Origin: Piromyces finnis
Taxonomy: Eukaryota; Neocallimastigomycota; Neocallimastigomycetes; Neocallimastigales; Neocallimastigaceae
Direction: 5' to 3'
NCBI GenBank assembly: GCA_002104945.1
Contig: MCFH01000022.1
Location: forward strand, 248,001 to 312,000
DNA length: 64,000 bases
This document shows, one piece after another, positions 22,596 to 37,842 of this stretch. The notes below the pieces were generated by a model. It was not told the DNA's origin. It did not search any database and saw only the letters and a program-made list of their open reading frames with translations. The position numbers were made by a program, and so were the translations under genes. Position 1 is the first letter of the stretch. Each line of letters starts with the position of its first letter.

Positions 22596-23469
22596 TTAAA
22601 ATTCTTTAATGGAGCGAACCTTAGCCATTTCAATTGCAGTTCCAGCCCAGTCAATAGCATGATTATGACTATTTTCACCAATACCAGCACGTAATAAAGC
22701 TTGTTCTTCATTTAAACAAGTTAATACACCGAAAATAACTGGGGTGTCGGTATCAATATTTACTCTCATAATTCCTTGAGTAACAGCTTCACAAATATAT
22801 TCAAAATGAGCAGTACTTCCCTTGATTAATACACCAATACAAATAACAGCATTGAAAGGTTTATCTGCTCTTTTTGCAGCTTCAATAAGATGGTGAGCAG
22901 TGTATGGAAGTTCATATGCACCTGGAATACCGTAGATACAAACGTTTTCTTCTTTAACATTATATTCATTGATTAAAGTTTCCTTAGCACCTTTAACGAG
23001 TGGATCAACGACAGTTGAATTCCTATTTTTTTTATTATAAAATTTTTAAATTAATTTTTCAGAAAGATTCTTAAATACATTTATTTTTATAACTAAAACA
23101 GATTTTAAAAACATTTTAAATTTATTTTATATACGGATTAAACTCGGTTATTTTTTATATATATAATAAATTTAAATAAAACAAACAATCATTATAACTA
23201 ATGCATATTGAAAATTATATAAATGATGTATCCATTGCAATTTAAGTTGAAATCTTTTATTTTATAATTTTATTATGAAATTTCGAATTAAGATTAATCA
23301 TCCAATTTTAACATTACTATTATTGATATTATTATTGTTACTGTTTTAGTTAAAATCCTGATTAAAATATTAATTACCATCTAGTGTGTACAATTAAAAT
23401 TCTGTAGTTTGAGCCATCGATTTTTAAATCGTCTGAAAGTGGTTTTAATCCCTTAATAGTTTTATCCAT
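22596..23469 (-). CDS. RIB4: 6,7-dimethyl-8-ribityllumazine synthase
   Basis: Penultimate enzyme of riboflavin synthesis, 172 residues, condensing the ribitylaminouracil intermediate with dihydroxybutanone phosphate. Two exons read 23469-23378 and 23022-22596; the intron starts GTAATT, ends ATAG, and splits the Trp codon of the conserved RWN motif (VHTRWNSTVVD). Family motifs follow: GIPGAYELPY, CIGVLIKGSTAHFEYI (the His is the catalytic proton acceptor) and GIGENSHNHAIDWAGTAIEM. The enzyme normally forms pentamers or icosahedral shells. The SINE at 23707-24285 lies about 240 bases upstream of the start codon, so it may influence the promoter. Confidence 0.95.
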
Positions 23470-23706
23470 TATTACCTAAATTATAGTTATTTTTATATAT
23501 ATATTTTTAAAAAAAACTTTTTAATTAATCAATTCTCTTTTCTATTTGAATTATAAATTTAAATGTATAATATTAATATATTTCATACTTTTCAAATGTT
23601 ATGTTTAAAAAAAAAAAAAAAGAGTTGGAATTTTAAATTAATAATATTAATATTTTTTTTTTAAAATGTAATACAATTTTTATATATTGTATACATTTGT
23701 TAAACA

Positions 23707-24285
23707 TTTTTTTAAAGTATTTTTTTTTTTTTTTTTTAACTTCCGAGTGCATTTCTCCCATCGATCAGAGTTAGCTCCAATGATGGTTCTTAGAGAAACG
23801 TTGGCTCATTCCTATTGCTAGGTGGTTGTGACCCTCCTGGTCTGTCATACTGTTTCTTCAGCTTCGACGCTCACTTAATCCATGTACATTAAATGCATGT
23901 CGTTGTACGATATTTCACAACTACAATGCTAAGCCTCTTATAGTCAATTTGATCACGTGTCAACCGCCCCCTAATGTTTACACTTAAATTGATTAAGGAA
24001 TATTATGTGTTTTTGGCATAGCCTAAGTCACCACTTATTAAGTTCTAATTTGGAATGTACCATGTACACTAGACCCTCTCAGGCCGGCTAGACGAGTGTT
24101 ATTATCATAGTAGTAAATTAGAAAGTTCATTTATACTTACCTGAATATCATAACCCAACCCATGGCAAACCCAGTGGGAAAATCCACAGGCACTGACATC
24201 TGCGGGGTCGAACCAGAAGCCTTATGTATGCTAAGGAAACGCCTTAACAACCAGGATAAAAACTGGAACGACTTTTTTTAAAGTA
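23707..24285 (-). mobile_element. tRNA-derived SINE with 13-bp target-site duplication
   Basis: A block of much higher G+C than its surroundings. Reading the minus strand, the head (24272 to about 24190) is tRNA-like: an A-box-like GGTTGTTAAGGCG (within 24240-24256) resembling Leu/Ser tRNA D-arms, an anticodon-arm-like stem CCTTA/TAAGG, and a B box GGTTCGACCCC (24204-24214). A non-tRNA body of about 440 bases follows, then an A-tail (plus-strand T run 23720-23737). Both sides carry the exact 13-mer TTTTTTTAAAGTA (23707-23719 and 24273-24285), a target-site duplication expected from LINE-style retrotransposition. No long open frame, so it is non-autonomous. The partner LINE is not in this window. 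Confidence 0.85.
24204..24256 (-). promoter_or_regulatory. Internal RNA polymerase III promoter (A and B boxes) of the SINE
   Basis: On the minus strand the B box GGTTCGACCCC (24204-24214) matches the GGTTCGANNCC consensus exactly. An A-box-like element lies about 30 bases upstream of it (24240-24256), a spacing typical of tRNA-like promoters. Confidence 0.75.
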
Positions 24286-24427
24286 ATCTTTAGTAAAATT
24301 AATAATATAATACACATTTATTTAATTTTTTTTTTGAAAATATATATATATATATTCCTTGCCAAGATAAATATCATTTTTCATAAATATATCAAAATTA
24401 TTAATTTAATAATTTTATTGGTATATT

Positions 24428-25330
24428 TATATATTTCTTCTTTTTGGATTAGGTCTTAATTTATAATTTGTTCTTATTCTACTCCAACGATCATTTTCCA
24501 AATTACATTTATATTTTTCAAATTTTTCTACCAAGCAATCATAATTTCTTTTATTGCAATTTATTCCTACAAGTAATATCTTTTTGTATTTTTTAACACC
24601 TTTTGATAATACTGCTTATTATATATTTGTTTAATAACTTGTTCTGGTAATGCCCAACCTTAATTTCTAAAATTATTACTGGGTTTTTATATCTATCATT
24701 TGGATAAAAAATAAAATCAGCACGTCCTTTTCCAGCATTTGATTCTTGTTCTATTTCATATATTTCTTTTACATAAAAGAAACTATATTTTATAATAAAT
24801 CCTAAAGTATTTTCATCATATTTTGTAAAAGATGTTGCTTCATTATTATGCATAGTTTCTAATATATTTTTCATAGTTCCTATATCTTTAGTTATTGTTG
24901 CTTTTTTAACATTTCCTTAGAATTTTTCATTAAATCATAAAAGTATGTAAATTTTGTTTTTATTACATCTTTAAATACTTCTTTCAATTCATTATTTGGA
25001 ATTGAAAGTTTTTCATCATGATATACATTAAAAATCCATAAGTTACCATAGCAGAATATACTTCTTCCTTTGTATTTAAACTCATATTTTCTGTTCCATT
25101 TTTTTTTAATTTTAAATATAAAGTTTCACCATTGGTTAATCGTAAAATTTCATCTCTTTACACCACTAAAATTAAAATTAATTAAATCAACTACTTCATT
25201 CAATGGACCTGTATTTGTCTATACTCTTATCTTTAGATACATTGAGCTTATCAAAAATTCCTTTGGAGTCAATATTTTTACTATAGTAAGATATTAACAT
25301 ATTTGTGATTGATGTTTTTCTTTTATATTG
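24428..25330 (-). pseudogene. Decayed PD-(D/E)XK nuclease-like (AAA-ATPase-associated) gene
   Basis: Remnant of the AAA-ATPase-like/PD-(D/E)XK family, abundant in gut bacteria and in anaerobic fungi. The best piece (24874-24593) has the nuclease core: NAGKGRADFIFYP followed by VIILEIKVG, giving the D...ExK catalytic pattern. Upstream pieces in other frames read IFDKLNVSKDKSIDKY, VVDLINFNFSG, LRLTNGETLYLKLKK and EEVYSAMVTYGFL. The 3' piece reads NKRNYDCLVEKFEKYKCN and ends RSRIRTNYKLRPNPKRRNI-like. At least three frameshifts and some stops separate them, and most of the ATPase part is missing. It is therefore a truncated, non-functional copy. The SINE sits just beyond its 3' end. Confidence 0.75.
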
Positions 25331-27395
25331 TAATGATTTAATATATTAGTTAATTATTATTGATGAAATCTCTTTCTAATAATTCTCCTTTTTTTATACA
25401 ATAAGTTTAAATGAAATATTACAATAAAATGTAACTCTATATTTAATAATAAATATAAGAAGGAAAAAAAAAAAAAAAGATATGCATATAAATATTTATA
25501 TATCATTTGTAAATTTAGTTCATAGTATATCTTTAAACATCATTATTATTTATTTTATCTTTCTTTCTATTTATAGTATTTGAAGATGAATCTATATATG
25601 TCTAAGTAGAAATATAAAATTAAAAGATACGTTTACTTAAATCTATATTTTCTTTATTAGGAACAGTATTTTTTTTTATTTTCATTTCTACACATACCTT
25701 TTTATTTTATTAATGCTTATATTATTCAAAAATTATAAAACCTAATTATTATTGAATAGTTAGAATAATATATATCGTGTATATAAAAATAAATATAATA
25801 AAATAAATTTTTATTTTTGTTTTTATAAATAATAGTTATTTCAAATATTACATAAAATTCACCAAGTAGATAAGCTCACTTATCTTTTCTTACTGTATTT
25901 GATTGTAGCTCATACATGTAATTATTATTATATAATATAAATTTAATTAAAAAAAAAAAAGCAATGTAAGCAATCATCATGAATTACTTCAATATTCTTT
26001 TAATATAATTACTAATCAAAATGAAAAGAATTTTCAAAATTTAACCATGAACTAATAATTATATATACTTTAAAAAAAAAAAAAAGAAAGAAGATTTTAA
26101 AAAATATATAATTATATAATCAATAATGATTTAAGTGAATTTTCGGGGCATGGTTACTAACCAAATATTTTTTCAAAAAATCCCATAGATCAGTCTAAAA
26201 AGGGATTTAAATGTTTTTTTCTTCTTATTTTATAAAAAGTATTAAATTATTTTAAAATATTTAATAATAAAAACAGTTTATATTTTAAATAATACATTTT
26301 AGAAATAAATTAAATTAATTATTAAATTAATCATTTTCTATGAATAGAATGGTCTAAAAAGACTAATGAAATAAAAAAAAGAATATCAAATACTATTATA
26401 TTTCATTTCTATTTTATATTAGTTAAGAAGAATAAAAATAATGTGAATATTATAAAAAAAAAAAAAAACCCAAAGTGTTCAGGTTTGAAAATGTTACTTT
26501 TAATTATTTTTTAAACAAAATATTAATAATAAAATGGAGACATTAATAATATTAAAATGAAATGAATAATTCTATTAAAGAATTTTTTTTTATTGGATAG
26601 TTATTTTTCATGAGAAAATTAAAAAAAAAAAAATGAAATTTATGGAAAAACATTATTATTATTATTATTATTACTATTATTATATTTAATAAAAAGTAAA
26701 AAATATATATATACTTTTATTATTTATTTATTATATTCAATATTATTTATTAATATAATTTCTTATTTACTTTTCTTATTGACCTTTTATTATTAAAAGT
26801 CATTTTCTTATGACCAAAATGGTCAAATTTTAAATTTTACCAAAGTTTAAATTTTTATTTTTTAATTAATAATCCATATATTAAATGTATATTGTAAATG
26901 TATTCATATCTACATATTAATAAAATTAATATATTATCATGAGTTTAATAAATTTCGTGTAACCTTCCCTGTTTTAATATTAAAAAAAAAGAATAGGATA
27001 AAAAATATTATCTATTTACCTATATATTACCATCGTATTATAATATATATGTTTGGATATTCCATTTATATTATTAATATTTACAAGAATACATTATAAT
27101 TTTATTTATTAAATTGTAAAAAAAAAATAATATATACAAATTTGGTTAAATTTAATGCTTTAATAAAAATTAATTATATTGAATCAAATAAATGGAAGAG
27201 ATAGGTTTAATGGCGGTTATTTGATATTTAATTATTAGTTTTATCAAATTAAATTTTAAAACAAATTAAAATTTTATATTAAAAAAAAAAAAAATGTATA
27301 ATTTAATTTAAAAAAAAAAAACTATAAAAAATGAAAAAAAAATTTTTTTTATAATTTTTTTTTTTTTTTTAAATTTTTGATATTAAGTATTAAAA
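25331..27395. other. Intergenic, AT-rich
   Basis: About 2 kb of AT-rich DNA upstream of the coiled-coil RING-like gene. A few slightly more complex patches (around 26140-26210 and 26330-26370) show no coding frame. Nothing else recognised. Confidence 0.5.
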
Positions 27396-29681
27396 ATGGC
27401 TAGAGATAGGTCTTATAGCTATACATCATTAATGTCAGAAAGAACTTATAAAGGTGATGTTGATGATGTTTCTTTTGAAGAAAATAATACACTAATAAAT
27501 GAAAATAATGAATTAAAAACAAATACAGAAAATAAAAATATTTTAAAAGTAGATAATAATGAAAAGATACCAAATGATTCTGTCGGAGTAGAATATGAGA
27601 ATCAAAAAAAGTTAATAGAAGAAGTTGAAAAAGCCAGGTTAGACAAAAAGAAAATTAAAATTCGAGATTTAATAAAGGAACGTAAAGATACAATAGCAAA
27701 AACAGAAAAGATATTAAGTATTTTAAATACATGTATTATTCATAGAAAAACTATAGAAAATCAAATAAAAACGATTGTTAAAGATGTACCTGAAATAAGT
27801 ATTTCAGACCTTAATATAAATGATGAACCTATTAAAATTGATATTGAAAAGATTAATGGTAAATCAAATGGTCCATATGATAATACACAAGAAGAATTAA
27901 CCAATACCAAAAACGCTATAAAGATTGCAATAGAAGAAAAGGATAAAGCTGTATTAGAAAATGAAAAATTGAAAAGAAATATATATGAAAAGGAAGATGA
28001 AATTGAATATCTTAAAGACCAAAATATTAAACAATTATTACAATTAAAAATATCAGAAGAAAAGCAAGAACAAGTCCATTCTGAAATTGAAAAAATTAAT
28101 AAAGAAAAAAAATTGTTATTAAGTAGTATAGAAGAAAAAAATAATGAAATTTCTTCTCTTAAAAGAAAAAATGAAAGTCAACAAATAATAATAGAGAAAA
28201 CAAAACAAGAATTGGAAAAATCTAGAGAAGAAATTGAAGAAATTTTAAAAGAGAAAAAATCAGCTATTAGAGAAAAAGAAAGAATAATGGATGAAATAAG
28301 CGCAAAAGAATGTGAAATAGAATTACTAAAAGAAAAAAATAAAAAGCAAGCATTATTTATAAAGGAATCTGAAGAAGAATTAGAGTATACCCAAGAAGAA
28401 GTTAAAAAAACTAAAATAGAAAAGATAATGAATATGAAGGATATAGAAGAAAAGAAAAGCGAAATTAACATACTTAAAGAAAAAAATAAAAAGCAACAAT
28501 TATTATTAGAAAAAAGCAAAACTGATTTAGAAAAGGTTTTTACCGAAGTTGAAAATACATTTTTATTTATCAACAAAAAGAATGAGGAAATAGAAATCCT
28601 AAAAAATGAAAAAGAAAGATCAATTGAAATAGTCAATAATAAGGTAAAAGAAATTGAAAGTATTGTAAATAATATTAAAAATATAAAAATAATTGAAAAG
28701 GAAGAAGCTAATAAAACGGTAAAGAAGATGGAAGAAGAAATAGCATCTCTTAAAAGAGAAAATGAAAGAAAGCAATCTATTATTGATGATACTAAAAAGG
28801 AATTTGAAAATACAATGAATGAATTGAAAACCGCTCAAAACGATAAAATAAATATAAACCGGAAAATAGAAGAAAAAGATAATGAAATTGTATTGCTCAG
28901 CAATTCAAAAAAGGCTCAACAAATATTAATTACTAAATTACAACATAATTTGGAAAAGGTTCAAGAAGAACTCACAGAGTCCGAAAAAAACAACGATGAA
29001 TTGAAAGATGAAAATCAAAAAATAATGAACAAGGTTACGGAAATGCAAAACATAATATCAACCTTGAACAAAGAAAAAGGATCAAAGCAAAAAGAATTAG
29101 AAGAATTAAAAGCGAAGCATTCTTCTTGTAATTCCAAGGAATTCTTAAAGGTCGAACAAAAAAAAGCTGATAAATTAAATGAACAATTATCGTTTATTAA
29201 AAACAATATTAATGAAGCAAAGTTTGAATTAAAAAAATACATGAAAGATTTAGAAGTAATTTATCCTGAACTTAAGATTAACCCAAAACAATCCAATATG
29301 TATAACAATATTTATAATTTATTTGTATATTCCATTGACAGTTTATCCTATATAAAGGAATCTAACGATTGCAGTAAGCTAAATAAACATTTTAATAAAT
29401 GTATAAATATAATGGAAACCGTACTTAATAAAGTTGATCATCCTTGTTCCTTAATACGTTTTGATCTTTGTGATTACGAAGGCAAAAATGGTAAAATCTA
29501 TGGAAATATTAATGAAACAAAATCTGTAGTTAATTCAAGTTGTGGATGCAAGTATCATACTACTTGTTTAAAATCAGCCTTAGCTGTTCGTAATTATAAT
29601 GATTTAAATCAAATAAATAAACCAATAAAGTTTAAATGTCCAAATTGTCATGAAGATACTACTGCAACGTTATTATCATAA
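27396..29681 (+). CDS. Long coiled-coil protein with C-terminal RING-like zinc finger
   Basis: Single-exon protein of 761 residues. Residues about 65-100 are basic and helical. From about 165 to 610 it is one long Glu/Lys/Ile/Asn-rich coiled coil containing an irregular repeat of about 40-55 residues built around EIxxLKEKNKKQ-type segments (for example near 305, 358 and 455), suggesting internal duplication. The C-terminus carries a Cys/His cluster: C684, C692, C716, C718, H721, C724, C748 and C751 (CGCKYHTTCL, then FKCPNCHED). The C..C..CxC..H..C..CxxC order is that of a RING-type E3 ligase finger. A role in ubiquitin transfer with the coiled coil as dimer or target-binding arm is inferred only from this layout. 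Confidence 0.75.
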   Translation: MARDRSYSYTSLMSERTYKGDVDDVSFEENNTLINENNELKTNTENKNILKVDNNEKIPNDSVGVEYENQKKLIEEVEKARLDKKKIKIRDLIKERKDTIAKTEKILSILNTCIIHRKTIENQIKTIVKDVPEISISDLNINDEPIKIDIEKINGKSNGPYDNTQEELTNTKNAIKIAIEEKDKAVLENEKLKRNIYEKEDEIEYLKDQNIKQLLQLKISEEKQEQVHSEIEKINKEKKLLLSSIEEKNNEISSLKRKNESQQIIIEKTKQELEKSREEIEEILKEKKSAIREKERIMDEISAKECEIELLKEKNKKQALFIKESEEELEYTQEEVKKTKIEKIMNMKDIEEKKSEINILKEKNKKQQLLLEKSKTDLEKVFTEVENTFLFINKKNEEIEILKNEKERSIEIVNNKVKEIESIVNNIKNIKIIEKEEANKTVKKMEEEIASLKRENERKQSIIDDTKKEFENTMNELKTAQNDKININRKIEEKDNEIVLLSNSKKAQQILITKLQHNLEKVQEELTESEKNNDELKDENQKIMNKVTEMQNIISTLNKEKGSKQKELEELKAKHSSCNSKEFLKVEQKKADKLNEQLSFIKNNINEAKFELKKYMKDLEVIYPELKINPKQSNMYNNIYNLFVYSIDSLSYIKESNDCSKLNKHFNKCINIMETVLNKVDHPCSLIRFDLCDYEGKNGKIYGNINETKSVVNSSCGCKYHTTCLKSALAVRNYNDLNQINKPIKFKCPNCHEDTTATLLS

Positions 29682-32218
29682 CTATTTTTATAATTAAACA
29701 ATATTATCATTTATTAACATTATTATCATTATTATCATTATTATATCCCCTCAAAATATCATTTAACTTATTTAATTATTCATTTTTCATTAGTTAACCT
29801 ACATTTATATTTAAAAATTAATAATTTGAATTATCATTTAAATAATCCATCCATTTTTTTATTTTAATTTATTTGTAATATATTTTATCAAAAAATAGTA
29901 AACTATAAAGTGTTGTATTTTTTATTATATATCCTAATAAAAGCAAGGTCATAGGAGTTAAATTTTAATTGAAAAAAAAAAATGTATTCACTGTCTATAC
30001 TTTGTATTAAATAAAAAAATTTATTTAAAAATTAAAGCTGTATGTCAAAAGAGAATATTTTTTAGTTTACTTTTTGCCTTATTATTATATTTCTAATGGT
30101 TTGCATTGCTTGCTTTGCTTGCTTTGTTTGCTTAAATGTAGTATTCCTATTCTTTTTTTTTTTTTAAAAAAGAAAAATAGGGGTTTTTCATTCTTAACAA
30201 ATTATCTATGACTATTAATATATATAAGATAACAAATTTTTAAAATAATATTTACCAATCATTTAAAAGAGAATATTACAGAAAATAGATTGTTTTTTCT
30301 GGACACAAATTTTTTTAAAAGAAAACAAAAAAGTGTATTGATGACTTAATAGAACATTTATTAATAAATAATTATATTCCTATATATTATATTTTATATT
30401 AAATAAATATATTCGTATGCATTATTAATTTATTATTAGTCATCAAAAACGACAATGAGGATAAAGTAAATAATAATTTTTTATTTTATACTATGTTGAA
30501 AGGTTTAAATAATATTTTATATCTATGTATTATTAATATAAAATAAAATAAATAAAAAAAAACAAAGTAAGTTTATTTTAATAATTTTATATATATTTTA
30601 ATAGTTTTACTAGGTTTATTTATAGTGTAGTAAGAATTCTTAAATATTATAATTTAATTAAAAATATAATAATAGGTTTAACTATCAAAATTTTCTTCAA
30701 GTCATACTGATGTTTAGACAGTCACAGATTCACTATTAGAATTGTAATAAAATAAATTTTCATAGGTTTAATTCAAAAAAATAAATTAAAAAAAAAAACT
30801 TTTTTTTTTTTTACTCTCTTTCTATATTTGTCGATGCAAATGGAATATGTATAAATTGAAAAGCCTAACAAAATATTTCTTTTAATTTATTCAAAATTAA
30901 ATTTATTTTATCCTTTAAATGCTTTTTTAACAGGCTATGAGAATCTTTAAATTTTGTATTTATTATTGTAGAGAATAAAATAAAAAAAAAAGTGGTTGAA
31001 ATTACGTTTTTTGTTGTTTTACAAAATATCTTATATAAGTTAAAAAAAAAATTTTATTTTTAAGGTGATTTCATTTAATGAATTGAGATTCTAAAAGCAA
31101 TTATTATTTTAGGATACCTTTTATAGAAAGAATAAGGATAATGGCTAGAAGTAATATAAAAAAGTCAATAAAAACGATCTATATTTTATTCTATCATTAA
31201 AAAATATATATAAAAATAAAAATATTATATATTTTCATTATTTTTAAAATTCTAAAAATTAAAATATTAATTTATTATTATGGATAATAAATTTTGAATT
31301 ATTAAAACTAATATTATAATTTATTGATTTATAACATTAACATCAATACATATATAATATTAATAATTAATAAATATATTTTATCTGTCAATTGAGCATA
31401 TTAAATATTAATTGCTCTTAGATATATTTTGTATGTTTTATAAAAACTTTTTTTTTTTTAGATTGAATCATTACTTTTAATAAATAATAATAAGGGTTAC
31501 AATAACAAAATGTTTTTATTAAAATTCATTTTATTATTATTATTTTTTTAATAAACTTTTATTACATTAGAAATAAAGGAAAATATCAAAAAAGAATAAA
31601 ATTATGTAAAGTTTATTAAAAATATATTATTTTTTAGTAATATACAAGTGATTTATATATATATATATATATATAATTGCAAAAAAAAATATAATTTATA
31701 TCTTTGTGACAAGAGGTATTCCATTTTTTTTTTTTTTTTTATTTATCATCATTAATTGTTGATAAATTTTTATATTTCTTTTATATAATTATTCTTCTTC
31801 TTTCCTCCCTAATTTCTATTTTCTATAGTCAAAAACTGCTATATTTTTCAATTTAAAAAGATATTATAAAGAAGTCTTTTTTTTTTTTTTTTAAACTTTA
31901 TTTTGAATAATTTTTTTTTTTTTTTTTGAAATGTAAATATGTAAATTAAACTTTAAAAAATTTTATAAACAATTTTTATTTTTTCAAAAAGAAAAACCAA
32001 CAAACTCTATATTATATCATTCTCTATTTAATTTTTAATAGTTAATTTTTTTTCTATACTTTTTTTTTTTTTTTTAATTTTCTTAAATAATAATTATATA
32101 TTTATAAAAAAAAAATAAAGATAATAATTATATATTTATAAAAAAAAATAAAGATTGATAATTTATACATATAAAATAAAAAAAAAATAAAGTAATACTA
32201 AAATAACAAATATTATTT
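29682..32218. other. Intergenic region upstream of ODAD3
   Basis: About 2.5 kb, AT-rich, no credible coding frame. A small degenerate tandem repeat of TTGCTTGCTTTG-like units lies at about 30103-30133. Two near-identical 25-base AT-rich segments occur at about 32088-32155. Confidence 0.5.
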
Positions 32219-36060
<3,842 letters not shown>

Positions 36061-36762
36061 AAATAATAAACTTTTTCCTATAATTTTTTTTTCTATTTAA
36101 TTTTTTTTTATACCTAATTTAGAGAATTAAAATAATTTCATACTTCATACCTTTTTATATTTTTAAATATTAATATAATATTCTTTTTTTTTTTTTTTTT
36201 TTTTTTTGCATATCGAAATAAGCATAATTTTCATTACACATTTTACTTTTTTTTTTTTTAATTGCATTTTATTTTTTTTGTTTTTTCCTTTTTATTTTAT
36301 TAAAGGTATAAATCATACATATAAAATAACTTTTCTTTATAACTATAAAATTATATATTTATTTTTCTTGTTAATATTCATATTTATAAAAATATATATA
36401 TACTTTTTTTTTTTATATTGATAAAATAGTTATGTAGGTGTGAATGAAAAAGAAAAAAAAAAAAAAATGAAATTCATTACTAAACTTAAAAATATGGTTT
36501 TCATATTTCTTATAAAATAATTGCTGAATAAAAATATATTAATTCTAAATTATTATTTAATTTTTTTTTTTTTTTATTTTTTTATTTTTTATTTTTTATA
36601 TGTGGTTAAAAAAAAGATAAATTAATTTTTAAATATATTTATAAAAATAAGGATAAAAAAAATAAAAAAAGAATATATTTTTATATATAAAATATTATAT
36701 ACATTTCAATTTATATAATATTTGTAATCAAAAAATGGGTTAACCATATAATATTATTATGC
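36061..36762. other. Convergent intergenic region
   Basis: Lies between the 3' ends of ODAD3 (+) and TVP18 (-), so it holds both 3' UTRs and polyadenylation signals. AT-rich with T runs. The small open frame at 36206-36421 is Phe/Ile-rich AT noise. Confidence 0.5.
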
Positions 36763-37842
36763 TTAAACACGAGAAGCAAGATCAACAAGGTTACTGGTAC
36801 CAGTTAAGGAACTAGTAACACGTTCTTCATTCTTAAAGGTAGCAATACCGTAAGAAATGGCACTGCAAGTAATAGTAATGGTTGGAAGGATAAAAGCGGT
36901 AAGAGCACCATTGAATTCAAAAAGCCAGTTAACAACAGCAATACTATTTTATTTTTATTTAAAAATAGTTAATTAAAAATCTTTTACTTTATAATTACTA
37001 TATTGGTTGATAAAAAAAAAAAAAGATAAAAAAAGACATACGCAGCATATAAAACAGCTCTCATTGAGTTCTTTTCAAAGAATTTAATAAGTTCATCACT
37101 ATTTAAATTTATTTATAAATATAATTGAATAAATATATTGTGATTTTATTATTATACTTAATTACCTATAATACTTACAACTTTGGGCTTGATGGAACAC
37201 ACTATTATAATTAATTATTATTGAAAAATATATAAAATATATTTAATTATCATAACTTAATACATATTTATACATAAACATACATATCGATTGTTTTTAT
37301 TTTACCTTTAAAAAGATTGGAATTTCAAGTAAAATAATACCACAACCAAAGACACTTTTATTAATATTTTTTAATAAATATATTTATAAAAAAAAATTTA
37401 AAATTTAATTATATTAATATGAAAAAAAATTATTATTCAGAGAAATATAATTTTATTACAGATCGAGGATTCCTTGTAAACTTTCAGCAGCATGTAACAT
37501 AAGAATACCTAAAATGTTTGCTGGAGCAAAGATAAGGAATACTATATTATATAAAAAAAGAATAAATGTTAAATATTTTAATAATCTTTTATACAATATA
37601 TCTAAAAAATATAATATCTTTTTGTGTATTTATTATAAACTTACATATGGAAGAAATAATGGCGAACCTTTAATATTTCATTATTTTAATTTAATATAAA
37701 ATAATTAAAAATTATTAATTTTTTTTTTTCTTGAAATAAAAATTAAAAGCTTTTACTTTTATAAAATAATTTTATATCAATACCATTGACCGTAAATGGT
37801 ACATTGTCCTGAGGTTAATTCTTTAACAAAGTCGAATTTCAT
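36763..37842 (-). CDS. TVP18: Golgi membrane protein TVP18
   Basis: Four-span Golgi/late-Golgi vesicle membrane protein, 157 residues. It is assembled from seven exons read on the minus strand: 37842-37784, 37667-37645, 37541-37460, 37354-37306, 37201-37179, 37098-37042, 36943-36763. Every intron is GT-AG and phases match. The spliced protein shows the family pattern: IYGQWFAIISSILFLIF start, LEIPIFLKCVPSSPKFDELI loop, NSMRAVLYAA, then WLFEFNGALTAFILP and SYGIATFKNEE. Four hydrophobic segments lie at about 20-40, 47-70, 95-110 and 112-133. Exons 2 and 5 are only 23 nt each. Without splicing no open frame longer than 61 codons is seen, so automated annotation could easily miss it. Confidence 0.9.

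Noticed and set aside
24190-24272. Functional tRNA gene
   Set aside because: The A and B boxes and an anticodon-like arm are present, but acceptor and T stems pair poorly and the unit continues into a body, A-tail and target-site duplication, so it is a SINE head.
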